A stretch of DNA of 64,000 bases. Origin: Branchinecta lynchi (lineage: Eukaryota > Arthropoda > Branchiopoda > Anostraca > Branchinectidae). The stretch is from NCBI GenBank assembly GCA_023053575.1, contig JAKZAP010000014.1, positions 12,364,938 to 12,428,937 of the forward strand. The letters run 5' to 3'. Position numbers and translations under genes: made by a program. This document shows positions 1 through 11,696 of the stretch, piece by piece. Position 1 is the first letter of the stretch; every line of letters begins with the position of its first letter. The notes beneath the pieces were generated by a model that was not told where the DNA came from, did not search any database, and worked only from the letters and a program-made list of their open reading frames with translations.

Positions 1-562
1 AAAATGGTTTTCATCATCGTGTTCAGCATGTTTTTTTTACCCCTACATCGAACATTTAACCAACTTCAAATCAAACTTTTACTTTTAACCAGCTTTCCGT
101 TTTTGGCCGGATTCCGGACGAACTACTTGTTCGGAGAGAAAATAGTTTTCAACATCGTGTTCGGCATGTCTTCTTACTCGTAAAGCGACCATTTAATCAA
201 CTTCATATAAAACTTTTACTTTTAACCATCTCTCCGATTTTTGCTGGATTCCGGACGAACTACTTGTCCGGCAAGACAATGATTTTCACTATCGTGCTCA
301 GAATGTCTTGTTACACCATAATCAACTATCACATTAGCTGTTTAAAAATATTTTGTTTGTCCCTTAATTTGAACCCCCTCCCCCACCCCTAAATGTAAGG
401 CTACAGAGTCCATCTACTAACTTGCCCTTGCCCTTGACCCAATGAATCCTCACACCAAGTTTAATCAACATATCTCATTCCCTTCGAGAGTTATAGCGCG
501 CACAGACGGACAGACACCTTTTGCGATGTCATAGGTATCCTTACCTTTTGGGATCCCAAAAA
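1..562 (-). repeat. GGGATCCC-bounded modular repeat, copy 1 (cut by window edge)
   Basis: Antisense copy of a dispersed family also seen at 2985-4053, 41265-42697, 42785-44093 and 53500-54740. The palindrome GGGATCCC at 550-557 marks its 5' end. Next come the GTCCGTC-type simple sequence and the conserved phrase ending in GATGAAACTTGG (both in reverse), then modules containing CCGGAATCCGGC. No protein is encoded. The element runs off the window start. Confidence 0.7.
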
Positions 563-698
563 AGCGACTGCCTGCGTCGAGGCCTGTGTTCCCCTCATAC
601 CGACGTACGGACGACGGGAGGGACGAAGGAATAAGTTGCTCATCTGTAGACACGACTCCTTCCTACCCCACAGTTTTACGAAAATATCTTCCGTCGGT

Positions 699-1260
699 TA
701 TAGATAGATAGATAGATACTTTAATTTTAGCCGTTAGGCCATACACAAAATCATACATTTTTAAACACTTCGAGAGAGCGATTATATAAACTCACATGTA
801 AAACGCTTTAAACTCCCACCACCAATAACTATTTACATCTCTTTAACGCTTCTTTGACAAAACCTGTAACTGCCATTATCGCTGACAGTGAAGATGACTT
901 TAGGATACCAGGAAAGAGCAACCCATCTTCACAAAAAAATCTTACTCTCAAATCCGAGAGCCCCTTGCATCTTGACAGGAAGTGGGACAGATCCTCCTCT
1001 TCCAAACCACATAACGAGCAAGTATAACATGACTTCGGGTTTCGGGAATTTCTTTCAAATAATTTAACCCTACTCTTAAGAGGGAGACTGTTCGCTCGGA
1101 TCTGGAACCACAAACGCAGGTTTTCAGCCTGCGGTTATATCGAGTTTCGTATTTCCACTCTCTTAAAACTGGGCAGAATCTATCTATACTTATCGTGTTG
1201 AAATTGTAGTCTTGAAATTGCACAGTCTTTTTTATGAAGATTATAATTCTGCCTATAAAG
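699..1260 (-). mobile_element. 5'-truncated non-LTR retrotransposon, C-terminal fragment
   Basis: Reading leftwards, 1135-829 encodes the C-terminal domain typical of Jockey/I/R1-type LINE polyproteins. It has a C-x2-C-x8-H-x4-C zinc knuckle (CSLCGLEEEDLSHFLSRC), preceded by a segment like RANSLPLKSRVKLF. A second frame covers 948-1268 (WKYETRYNRRLK), so at least one frameshift separates the two parts. The element ends at a (GATA)n tail at about 701-718, the usual microsatellite tail of this retrotransposon group. Reverse transcriptase and endonuclease are absent, so this is a dead 5'-truncated copy. Confidence 0.7.
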
Positions 1261-1568
1261 GATAACACATCATTGCATTTTTTTAAGGTAATATGTTCGT
1301 TAGCCTGAGCTTACGTGTGAGTGAATATCGCCGAATTGTGTGAACGATGCCAGCATTATCGGTGCGCACTTTCCGGTTGGACAACGCTAAGTTGGAGATA
1401 TAAGTTGCACGACGCATTACTTAGGGGCAAAGATAAGGTCATCTTGGAAACTGGACGTCAGAACCGGACCCCGCATCCGGACAACTGTGTTCCACTTTTG
1501 GTAAACGTTATTCAGATGTGGGGGGAGGGAGGGGCAGGGACTATCCCAATAGTGTTAGGTACTGTACC

Positions 1569-2976
1569 CAGGGGCGTCGCAAGTGCATTTTCGTTGGGGG
1601 GGGGGGGGTGCAGAGCCAAAATTTTACCGAATCTGTCAAAGATTTTACCGAATCCTAGAAACTGAGATTTCGAGCTTTAAATTATGGAACAAAAAGGATT
1701 ACGTAGGAAGAGTAACAATAAAGGGCAGCATGAAAGGCGATAAGCCAACTATTAGGCGGCGTTTTGGCGAAGCCCACTTGGAGAATATTTTGCCGAGGAT
1801 GATTGCAGTAACAGCTACTATCTTTTATAGTCAATAGAAAATGAAATCGAGCGCCGCCGGCGAAAATTTTCGAAATCCATTTTTTTTCCTGTAGGCTAAA
1901 ATTTTACCGCTTCTCTTACAAATCTTACATCCTAAGAAGTTCCAGGAACCTTATGGAGCGGCGTTCCGGCAGCAGCAGCAACTGTAGTCTAGTCAATATA
2001 CTAGCCATAATGACATAAAGTGAGCGCCGCAGGCGCGATTTTTTTTTTGCTTTTTCCGGCCAAATTAAATTCCATCCAAATCCTAGCTTTCAATGTTTCG
2101 AAACAAAACCTCAGTCCTAAAACTGGCTTAAAACCCCAGTCAAATGACGCGCCCTTCCACAAAACACAGAATATTACGAAAGGTGCTGCGGACTGAATTT
2201 TCGAAATATTTATGATTAGATACTCTTTGGATCCAAAATAAAAGTAAGGACTATCGATGAAATCATAGACCATCTCTTTTCTCTGCTACCAGTGCTTCAC
2301 TCGACCTCTTCCGAGTTTCGAGGTTCGTGATAACTTCCGAATCCTGGCAATCGTAGCGAATAAATTACCGAATCCCAGTTATTATACCGAATAGGGTTTA
2401 GTACGATAGCATGTTCGGGATTCTGTATAACTACCGTATCCCGGTTATTATACAGAATTGTTTTAGTATCGAAAGAATACCGAACAAAATTCATATTCGG
2501 TACGCTGTCGTCGAAACTGGAACAAAAGTTGGGATTCGTGGTTAACTTCCTAACCCTGAAAATTATACCGAATAAATTACCGAATCCCAATCATGATACC
2601 GAATAATTTTGAACCGATAGCATATTCGGGATTCTGTGTGACTACCGAATCTCCATAAATATACCGAATAGTTCCGGCATCGAAACATTACCAAATGATT
2701 TCAATAAATTCTCTCACCAAGTTCGTGATAACTACCGAATACTGGCAATTATACTGAATCTCGATCATTATACCGAAGAGATTTGTACCGATAGCCTATT
2801 TAGGATTCTGTATAACTACCGAATTTCCGTAAATATATCGAATAATTTTGCTATCCAAGAAATACCGAACAATTTTAGTCAAATTTTGGGCCTTCGGCCC
2901 AAAATTTTACCGAATCTCAAAAAGGTGTGGGGGTGCTGCACCCCCCGCCCCCCCCCCCCCCCTTGCAACGCCCCTG
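1569..2976. mobile_element. Non-autonomous hAT-like element with internal minisatellite
   Basis: Terminal inverted repeats CAGGGGCGTCGCAAG (1569) and CTTGCAACGCCCCTG (ending 2976) are flanked by perfect 8-bp target-site duplications ACTGTACC at 1561-1568 and 2977-2984, the hAT signature. The 1408-bp body has no transposase. Subterminal G runs (about 1596) and C runs (about 2941-2962) are complementary. The interior, especially 2290-2890, is made of diverged repeats of ACCGAATCCC, ATTATACCGAATA and GATAGCATATTCGGGAT. It sits inside or against a GGGATCCC-family copy. Boundaries are certain from the TIR and duplication; the superfamily call follows from the 8-bp duplication and CAG terminus. Confidence 0.88.
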
Positions 2977-2984
2977 ACTGTACC

Positions 2985-4053
2985 TAAATATCTTTCCGCC
3001 CGTGAACACGATAACTCTCGAAGGGAATCAGATATTTTGATGAAACTTGGTGTGAGGATTGTTTGGGTCAAGACATAGGTTGAGTTCGTAGATGGGATCT
3101 GTAGCCCTGCATTTATGGGTAGGGGAGGGGGTTCAGATTAAGGGGCAAACAAAATACTTTTAAACAGCTAATGAGATAATCGATTAAGGGGTAAGAAGAC
3201 ATGCTAAACTCGAATATGTATACCATTATCTCGCCGGACAAGTAGTTCGCCCGGAATCCGGCTAGAACTGGAAACTTAGTTCTATTTCAAGATGATTGTA
3301 TGTTCGATCTAGGGTAAGAATACATGCTAAACACGAATATGAAAACCATTTTCCCGCCGGACAAGTAGTTCGCCCGGAGTCCGGCCAAAATCGGAAAATT
3401 TGTTAAAAGCAAAGTTGTATTTGTAGTTGATTAGATGTTCGATTTAGGGGTAGGAAAAACGCTGAATGCATACATGACAATCATTTTTTAGCCGGAGTTA
3501 TAGTTCGCTCGGAATCCGGCTGCAACCGAGAAATTTCTTATAAATTAAACTTTTTATGAAGCTGATTAGATGTTGAATATTTCAACATAAGGAGATACGC
3601 TGAATTGGTTTTCGAGCTTTATTTTTTCGCCGGACATGTAATTCCAAAATTCCGCCGAAACCGAAAAATTGGCAGAAGTGGTTTTCTCAGATCTACCAGT
3701 TTTTGTACTGTCTTTCAAAATGTAGAAAAAAAGATTATTTTTTAAGTTTTGAAGGTGTTTCAACCCCCACTATTGTTATGGAGACAGATCGTATAGATAT
3801 CTATCCCCTGAGCTATAGAGTTCCTTGAGACTTTCCCTTGTGTCCGGTTACCTGAATGGTCCTGGGGCTAGTGGGCACCTACGGTGTCCTAATGTCTTCA
3901 GCTCACACCCCAGCCTTATCTTATTAAACCCAGCCTATCCCTCGTTCATCCTCTTAACACTCTTGATCTGTTTCTAAATTTTAAAAATAAAAATATTTAA
4001 TTGTCTGTATCAAAGATCAAATTTTTGGGATCCCATCGAAACCTTTGGTCTTG
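2985..4053 (+). repeat. GGGATCCC-bounded modular repeat, copy 2
   Basis: Plus-oriented copy. It begins with the ATAACTCTCGAAGGGAATCA/GATGAAACTTGG phrase, then four or five diverged modules of about 120 bp, each carrying a 'TGTTCGAT..AGGGGTAAGAAGACATGCTGAA' type word and a CCGGAATCCGGC word. It ends with GGGATCCCATCGAAACC...GGTCTTGTT at about 4026-4053. The 1569-2976 hAT element lies at its upstream edge. Non-coding. Confidence 0.7.
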
Positions 4054-4479
4054 TTAATTCAGCTTTCTCATTTATAACGTGGTATGCGTATAAATTAACC
4101 CTGACCCATTTCTGCTCAGATTCCGGGATCTGGTTTTCGAACCGCCACGGAGGAATCAGGATTCCAAAATGTTTTTTTTTGTTGTTGTATGTATACCGCA
4201 CTGCCACCTCCAAAAATTTCCACCTCATAACCCTGTCCATCTCAATTAGAAAAAAGGGGAAGATAGCCAGTTTCTCTTACACTAGGGGATTGTAATGTGG
4301 TTGTGCAGAATCAGTTTCTATTGAATTGGGTTGGCCACTGAGACTCGCAAGAAGAGTAAGCATTAGCCGAATTAGCCCCCCCCCCCTAGAACATACTTCC
4401 TTTGTAGCGATAAGAAACTTTCCAAGCTTGGAGTCGAATCCAAACTTTTATATTATCTTTACGTGGCCTCTTTTGGCCT

Positions 4480-4690
4480 ATCCTCGACTAGCGATGCTTT
4501 TGCAGCAATATTTCGGCAAGTTCGTAGCAAGGGTCCTCGTCAGACTTCTTACTTTCCCCAACGTTGTCCCTGACAAGGACCCTTGCCAAGAAGGGCCGAA
4601 ATATCGCTGCAAAAGCATCGTAGCTGACATATCCGTTGTATGCATTGTTTGAATGTACTTATTCAGAACTGCTTATTAAGGACATAGCTG
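4480..4690 (+). repeat. Foldback repeat with degenerate hammerhead-like arm, copy A
   Basis: Left arm (about 4485-4545) and right arm (about 4568-4640) are inverted complements around a short loop. The right arm reads CTGACAA (4570-4576), then a GGACCCTT...AAGGGCC stem, then GAAA. This is the hammerhead-ribozyme order, but the core position after CTGAC is changed (CTGACAA instead of CTGACGA), so this copy would be inactive. Related copies are listed at 22000, 30378, 46370, 47533, 48172 and 53200. Confidence 0.65.
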
Positions 4691-5039
4691 TTACATCCCA
4701 ATGTGAAAAATTAGCTCTCCGTGTTGTGAGGGACCCCTACTTCCGTTACTGTTGTTTATTGACGGCGTTAAAAGGAGAATTTAGCTGTTATTTATTTGTT
4801 CAGACCTTGGGTATTTGTTTTCACAGATTTGTAGTGTCTTTGAATAGATCTGTTGGATAAGGTATAATAAGGCTTAATGGAAAAATTGCCGCAATAGCGA
4901 AAGCTAAATAATAGGAAAGAAAAAGAAAATAAATAAACATACATTAATAACTAACACATCTAAACAATATACCATCAACGACAAAACTTAAGCCAAAATA
5001 CAGAAACAAATCAAGAACCGAACAGGCACAAATAAGAAC

Positions 5040-6200
5040 AAACGTGAAATTTTATTGATTATTAAAATAATTAGTAACAAAGGGGGAGAATGAGTGGAGC
5101 CGACGTGCGGTACTTGATGCTGGAAACGGCTTAAGAAAATTTGAATGTCTCGTTGCGTTAATCGGTTCAGGGAGTTGTTCGGGAAGGAGGTGGCGGAATC
5201 TGTTTGATTGCAAAATTTTCTTACCAAAATCAGTTGTTAAATTTAGGCATCTTTTCTTTAATGGTTCAAGCCCGAGAGTTTTAAGCGCCTGGTCATAATT
5301 AGTGTATTCGTGAGAAAGTATGATTTTAACCACCGCGTCTGGATTGTTTCAATTAAATCATGCAATTCGGACGTAAGCACGGGGTGCCAGGCGGCACAAG
5401 CGTATTCAGTGTGAGGGATTACATATGTCTTATAACAGTAAACTAGACTTTCACGGTTAAAACCAAACATTTTGAGTTGACATACAGTTTTGATTGGTGC
5501 ATGGGATTTTTTTAGTATCTGGTGTGTTTTATGCTTGAAATTAAGTTTATCATCAATCCAAACTCCCAGTATTTTTGCTTGGCTGACTGGGGCAAAAGTT
5601 AGACTGGAACTTGCAATCTCCCTTTTCAAAAAAGAGATTCGCATAGCTGACGACTTGTAAAAATTTATTTTTAGCTTTAACTGTTCACACTAGGTCTTCA
5701 AATTTTCTGTTGCATCAGAAGCTGGGTAGTAATTTGATATTAACTGGAGCAAAGTAATTGTGAGGTCGTCAGCAAATTTAAATCTATTCTTAAAATTTGA
5801 TGCAAGTCTGTGAATATGAACTAGGAAAAGAAGGGGACCGAGGCGCACACCTTGGGGAATGCGAGGGGGTCGGAAACCTCACCATTTTCTCTTAAAATAA
5901 CGCTTTGTCTACAGTTACTGAGGAAACTTTGTAGCAACACCAAAAGGAACTGACGAACGTTACAATTGGTAAGTTCTTCCATAAGTGTCGAATGGTCTGT
6001 CGAATCAAAGGCCTTAGATAAGTCAGCAATAAGCAAATCCACGTAAGCATTATCATTTTCAAGGTGTGACAGAATGCACTCCATCAGAGAGATCAAATAG
6101 TGGACAGTACTACAACCACTCTAGAAACCAAATTGCTGAGGATCTAATGACTTAGTGACGTCTTCCAATAACCGTTTTCTAACAAACTTTTCAAATAACT
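5040..6200 (-). pseudogene. Decayed non-LTR reverse transcriptase fragment
   Basis: Three frames on the minus strand give consecutive parts of one CR1/Jockey-like reverse transcriptase. At 6096-5821 is palm motif A (DLSKAFDSTDHSTL) with its Asp. At 5644-5258 is the post-palm region (ILGVWIDDKLNFKHKT ... YAYAAW-like EYACAAWHPVLT). At 5333-5052 is the C-terminal tail (LGLEPLKKRCLNL). Frames change at about 5820 and 5300, and the FADD/YVDD box is not preserved between the blocks. No endonuclease remains. A long-inactive insertion. Confidence 0.75.
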
Positions 6201-6879
6201 TAGCAACTTAGTTTTGCTTCTATCCTATACTTTGCTACTCCTCAGCTTTAAGGGAAATAAATAACTAAATAAGTAATACCCCTAATATTAGCGAGGGCAA
6301 ATATTTGTGAAGGAAGAAGGTCCTAAGCGATGGTGGTCGGCGAGATTTGAGGACTCTCTTTTTACACCATTATCATGAGGATGGATGTGGCGAGATTTAG
6401 TGAAGCTAATGTTCCTGGGGCGTGGGCTGAAAATATTCTGACATCGTATGAGCCGACTAGCCCCAGGACCAGTCAGGAAATAGGACACGAGAGACAAGGG
6501 AAAGCCACAGGTGATACTGTAGTTCAGCCGCAGTCAATCTAGAAATTCCTGATCAAGCTGGTTCACACATTCTAGCGAAGGTGGAATCCACATTTCCAGT
6601 CAAGCTCGGGGCCTACTAGCCGAGATGGACCATTACGACAATAGTTAATTTCCTCGTATTACACCATTTACAGGAGTAGACAACTAAATGTGTGACCTGA
6701 TCTTTGCGATAAGGTTGACATAAAAGAGAGGTTTTGCTTGGACTGAGGGTGAAAGAGAACTGTTTTCGGCTACAGACTGATTCCGTAGCCAAAACACTTT
6801 GAATGGAATGCATCAAAGTCTGACTTAGGATTAGCCCAGCACTGTAGACAGGAGATACAAGCCGAGTCACCTATGTCAC
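6200..6879. other. No gene recognised
   Basis: No convincing exon, RNA gene or element end was seen. Open frames here are short and have no recognisable motif. Probably intergenic or intronic sequence of the large gene. Confidence 0.4.
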
Positions 6880-7790
6880 GATGCCCGGAAATTAATAATA
6901 ATGGTGGAAACCGAAGAGATGTAGAGACAAGTAGGGGTAGAGGTCACATCTACCATTTGGACCGGATCCGACAATCGTGGGGGGAGCTGGAGGGGGGGGG
7001 GGGTTACCGGAGATATCGTGACACGCTTAGAGTGGAGGGATCGAGATGACAATGGGACATTGATACACAGATCACAGATGCATCGTTGACATAACCTGAT
7101 CTGATCCGGACACTGTGGGGGGAGTTGGAGGGTGGGTCCCGGATTCCGGTTATTACGGGTTAAGGTACTTCCAGATGTGCTAGGTTGATTAAACTTGGCA
7201 GGCGTATCAGAAACCGCCCAGATTGACTTCAGAATAGTCATTTTTCCGATCCGACCATCGGAGGGGGGGGGGGAGGGATGGAAAATCTGGGATATTGAGG
7301 CAAGCATAACTTTCGAACGGGGGATTGGACACAAATGAAACTTAACAGTTGGAAAGAGGTCAGGTCGCAGGTCTCCCTTTTCATGTCCGGACCCGATCCG
7401 ACAAAATTGTGGGTGGGGGATTGGAGGGGGATCGGAAATCTCGGGACAGGCTTAGAGTGGGCGGACCCAGATGAAGTTTCGTGAGAAGAACAAGTACAAG
7501 TTGTAAATACATTTTTGATAGAAAGGAAACGGATCGGTGCATTGTGGAGGGGGGGGGGGGGGGCAGAGGGAGTTTCCCAGAATTCCGGAGACGGTGAGTT
7601 AAGGTACTTACAGATGTACTTGGACGATGAAATTCGGGCAGGTGTATTGGGGCTCCAATCAGATTGACTTTGAAGCAGAGGTTTCCCCGACTGGCCATCT
7701 TGGGGTGGGGGTGGTGGTGGTGGTGGAGGGATTTGCAATCCAGATTACCAAAAATTCGTGTCATAAGTAACTTTCGAACGGTTGGTCGGA
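6880..7790. repeat. GATGAAACTTGG / poly-G modular array, copy 1
   Basis: Degenerate modules about 110-150 bp long repeat a set of words: a CCGGATCCGAC-like word, a GTGGGGGGAGTTGGAGG word that often grows into a G run (for example 6989-6998, 7262-7272, 7548-7562), a GAACAAGTACAAG-like word, and a GATGAAACTTGG-like word (in places only GATTAAACTTGGCAGG). The long proline-rich minus-strand frames across this stretch are by-products of the G runs and are not treated as genes. Same family as 35725-37130 and 61866-63960. Confidence 0.65.
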
Positions 7791-8392
7791 TCCGAAGTAA
7801 ACTTGATAATTGGCAAGAGGACGTGTTTCTGATCTGACGATACACTTTCATAATCCCCAAGGGCTTATGATCATCTGTACTTCAAGTATATGCTTACAGA
7901 TGTGTTTTAGCCCCCTTAAAGTGCGTATCGTAACTGCAAAGAAAAAAAATACTTTTGACCAAAAGATACATTTTCATGATTCTCAAGGGCCCATGATCAT
8001 TTTTGTCTGAAGTATTTTTTATTCTAATGACTTTCCAACATACTTAACGCAAAGTGGAAAAAACATTTTTAAGAAACGATACATTTTTTAAGATTCCCAA
8101 GGGCCCAAGATCATCAAGATCAAGTATTTTGCGGACAAATTCAGTTCTAGCCCTCTTAAAGTGCGCATCTTGGACGCAAAATGCAAAAACAAACTTAGGA
8201 GCAAATGATACACTTTCATGACCCAACGTCCCGTGATCATATGTGAACCAGTGATTTTGATTGCAAAATAGATTCTTAGCCCCCTTGCGCATTGTAATCG
8301 GAAAATGCACGGCATATTTTTGACTAAACGGTACATGTTCATGAATCCCAAAGTCCCATAATCGTTCGGGCTTCAAGACAGCACACAAATCT
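7780..8392. repeat. Diverged ~125-bp tandem repeat
   Basis: About five diverged units share the words ACGATACATTTTCATGAT, TCCCAAGGGCCCATGATCAT and TTCTAGCCCTCTTAAAGTGCG, at roughly 115-130 bp spacing. A weaker relative is at 37550-37640. Non-coding. Confidence 0.65.
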
Positions 8393-9364
8393 TGGCCGAT
8401 GCCCTTAGGTTACTACGTAAGCTTGAAAGGGCCGTATGAGCTACAGCTCTTCCGCTTTGGTTTCCCCCTTCTCTAGGGCTTTTAACTACCATAATCTTGC
8501 AATAATTGGACGCTAACTGGTAGCTTGCTGGTAGTGTCTAGCGTCTTGCAGGTCCAGTTTTACGGTCTCTGTTTCATTAATAGACTGTACAATTTTACAG
8601 GCTTGATACTTTGGCAAAGGAAAATAACGTGGACGCTATGCAAATTCGTGATCTACCTATTTACTGTATCCTGTACCAAAACTTTTCTCATTCCTTTGAC
8701 TTTCTAATTTCTTGCGACGTCGTGTCTCTCGTAACATTTCCAAGATGTAATCTTGACCTCTTGGAATACCTTTCCTTTAGGGAATGTCTACAACGATTAG
8801 ATCAACGGTCTGGAAAATTTCCGAGACAACTTCTACCGTGAAGAAATACTTCTGCTAAATTGCTTTTGTCGCATTTTTGAGACGTTTAAAAGACGTCTTT
8901 CTTATGTGTATTTCTTTATTCTTGTGTAGTTTATTCCCTTAATAGCTTGTATTTTCGGTTAAAGAAATTAATAAAAATAACATAATTAGGCAAATAAACC
9001 TTTCGCACCGTCTAACTTCGCATGCCATCCGTACACGGTGAGCATATTCATCCTGCTTACCGTAGCTAATACGCATAATGTCACGGACTCTGGGCTTCTT
9101 GGCGTCAAGGCTGGAACGCATTTTTCTATTTTCGGCAACAGATCGTGCCGCGGGGTAATCGGGCGAATCACGTCACAGAGATCGTAGTTACCACGCTCAT
9201 TGCGCATGGTAAGCAAATAGTTACTGTTAGTTACTATTTCGAGAAGGCTGGAACGGTCAGCGTAGTAATTTTTCACGAGGATGGAACTAAAACGGTAACT
9301 AATAGTTTATATTGTTAGAAGGGTGGAACACGATCTGTATTACTTTCCGATACCTTTCTTTTAG
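8393..9364. other. No gene recognised upstream of first exon
   Basis: Intron or upstream DNA directly before the exon at 9365. Short frames at 8525-8841 and 8939-9276 show no motif. The last bases (9350-9364) form the polypyrimidine tract and AG acceptor of the next exon. Confidence 0.4.
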
Positions 9365-9623
9365 CCGGCCAATCGGAAGACAGTGACTACACTAGCGACG
9401 TCTACCCATTAACCCAGTCCTCTGTAGGCGGCGTGCCATCTAGCGTCCAGAACTACCACCAAGCCAATGGCAGCGTTTCGCAGTATAGGACTTTCGCAAA
9501 TCAAGTTTTTGCAGATGGAAAAGAAAGCTTCGATGAGCAAGACTACTATGCTGGCGGGAATGAACCTTTCTCGTACAACAGCCGGCCGATCAGTAGAAAA
9601 GATGCGCGTCAACCTCCACCGAA
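9365..9623 (+). CDS. Internal exon 1 of UNC-13-like gene (N-terminal disordered region)
   Basis: Acceptor CTTTCTTTTAG ends at 9364 and donor GTAAGT starts at 9624. The frame enters one base into a codon and leaves after two bases (AA). It encodes about 85 residues rich in Ser, Tyr, Asp and Pro, starting GQSEDSDYTSDVYPL and ending KDARQPPP. The phase fits the microexon at 13683 exactly. No catalytic domain is visible; a disordered N-terminal stretch of a scaffold or synaptic protein is inferred from the exons downstream. The true first exon and start codon are upstream or outside the window. Confidence 0.7.
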
Positions 9624-9929
9624 GTAAGTTTAATTTAAAGTTTAACTGAAAAGGCAGCTTATTTTTAAATCTTAGATTTGGATACACTGAAATATTTTGA
9701 CTCATCTAATGTAGTTTATAACAATAACAAATGATGATTTAATCCGTAAAAGGGGCATACACAAAGTAATTTGACACTATGGGGTACAGGATTTCGACTC
9801 TGAGCATGGTCGAGACTGCATGGTCGAATTACAGAGATAACGAGACGGAGGTTCTTGTGGTTATTTGTTGTTGGTGATAGTACAAAGGGATTTTAGATTA
9901 GATTTAGATTTTTTTAGATTATATATGGG

Positions 9930-10257
9930 GTTTATTGGAAAAAAATTCTAAGAACTACAAAACCCTCTAGAAGTTTACACTTGTTAAGAGGTTTAACAAA
10001 CCCCCTTTGAGAGATTAACCTACATAACACTATAATAAAGAAAGAAATAAGAAAAAGAGAGGAAGAGAAAAGAAAAAAATAAACAAAACACTTACTCGGT
10101 TCCTGGTCGAACACCCAACAAAAAAAAAATCTATTCACTTCAAAATCCCGTCTCCAAAAACAAACAAAACCAAATAAATAAATAAAGAATAAATGATTAA
10201 ATAAACATAACGGAATCTGGGCCAACCTGAGAACGACTCAAATCAACATAAAACGAT
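9930..10257. other. A-rich 3' flank of a LINE fragment, no gene
   Basis: A/T-rich sequence with runs of A and repeated AAATAAATAAATAAAG-like words, lying at the 3' side of the minus-strand retrotransposon fragment that follows. Probably its 3' untranslated end. Confidence 0.4.
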
Positions 10258-10822
10258 TTAAAACTCATATTGGTGGAGACAAAGGGTTTTAAGATCTCTA
10301 CGGAACTCACACAAATTCTCTGACCTTCTTAACGATTCTGGCAATATATTCCATACAATCGGCCCAGCATGACGTAGTGAAAATAGTGACCTTGTGCTAA
10401 CAACCTGTGGCATTCGTATGTCACTAGCATTACGCGTTGGGTAGTTATGTACAGCACCTCCTGAAGTAAACATATTCAAGAAACAATTGGGAACCTGGTT
10501 CGAAAAATACTTAAACATAAATAATGCACGGTAAAATTTTCCAAGCCCAGACAAAGGAATAATATTTAACTGCACATATCGTGATCTTACCTACGTTCTA
10601 TTTCTATCCCCAGACAACACGTTGTAGTGCCATATTTTGCATCACACGTAACTGTTGCAAATGAACAGAGAAAGTACTGGACCAAACACTCACACAATAC
10701 ACCAAGTAAGGGTGAACTAAAGAGAAATAAATTAATCTCATCACTGAATTAGGAAACATATATTTTATATTGCGCCGACATTGCAGAAAGCAGTATTTCT
10801 GCAACGTTATAGAAAGGGGCAT
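10258..10822 (-). pseudogene. Non-LTR reverse transcriptase C-terminal fragment
   Basis: Two minus-strand frames, 10822-10604 and 10575-10258, cover the region after the palm. The first contains a segment of the type LIYFSLVHPYLVYCVSVW, the usual 'Y.slI.PyL.Yc..vW' block. The second has the C-terminal block NYPTRNAS ... GPIVWNILPESLR, typical of many metazoan Jockey/CR1-like LINEs. A frameshift or stop separates them and the catalytic core is missing. Dead 5'-truncated copy, different in sequence from the fragments at 5040 and 17170. Confidence 0.72.
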
Positions 10823-10962
10823 ACACGCAATAATTTAACACCATGGGATACAGAATTTTCGATTCAGAGACTGAATTATCTGCGTTGTTAACTATTCAGA
10901 ACCTGTAATTGGTTGGAAACCTTTTTCCGGCCCATTCTTGATTGTTCGATTGCATTTTATAA

Positions 10963-11696
10963 AAGAGTTTGATCGAAAATGAAGTCTTGAAGGTTTCGAA
11001 CTTTGGCCACGGGAAACGGAATCTCGCGTCTTGTCGGTCGGTTTTCGTACCTTTGCGTCATGATCGACCAATGCGATGAGAGATTCGTTTTTCGTGGTAA
11101 AGTTTGAAGTATCAGGATTTCGTTTTTTAGCGTTAAAACTCACTCTAAACTGTAATCAAGAAAACAGGAAAGAGCCAGAATAAATAGTCGAAGGCTCAGA
11201 GTAGTTGTCGAATGCCCATGATTCATTCTAGGGATCGACTAAAAAGAGGCACGGCGTGGCGCAGGAGGCACGAGTAAAAAAAGAGATTAGCAAGTATAGT
11301 AGAAGTAGACATGTACTAATTTTCCACTCTCCTTTTATAGAAGAGTTTGATCGAAAATGAAGTCTTGAAGGTTTCGAACTTTGGCCACGGAAAATGGAAT
11401 CTCGCGTCCTATCGGTCAGTTTTCGCACCTTCGAGTCATGATCGACCAATGCCATGAGAGATTCGTTTTTCGTGGAAAAGATTGAAGCATCAAGGTTTCG
11501 TTTTTTAGCGTTAAAACTCACTCTAAACTGTAATCAAGAAAACTGGAAAGAGCCAGAATAAATAGTCGAAGGCTCAGAGTAGTTGTCGAACGCCCATGAT
11601 TCAATCTAGGGATCGACTAAAAAGAGGCACGGCGTGGCGCAGGAGGCACGAGTAAAAAAAGAGATTAGCAAGTATAGTAGAAGTAGACATGTAAGT
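10963..11696. repeat. 378-bp direct tandem duplication
   Basis: Two head-to-tail copies of a 378-bp unit: 10963-11340 and 11341 to about 11696. The offset is exact at several anchors (AAGAGTTTGATCGAAAATG at 10963 and 11341; GAGATTAGCAAGTATAG at 11283 and 11661). On the minus strand each unit keeps a similar open frame (starting MSFNAKKRN, about 60 shared residues, and several differences between copies). The peptide matches no family I know, and it may be a repeat by-product. Confidence 0.85.
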
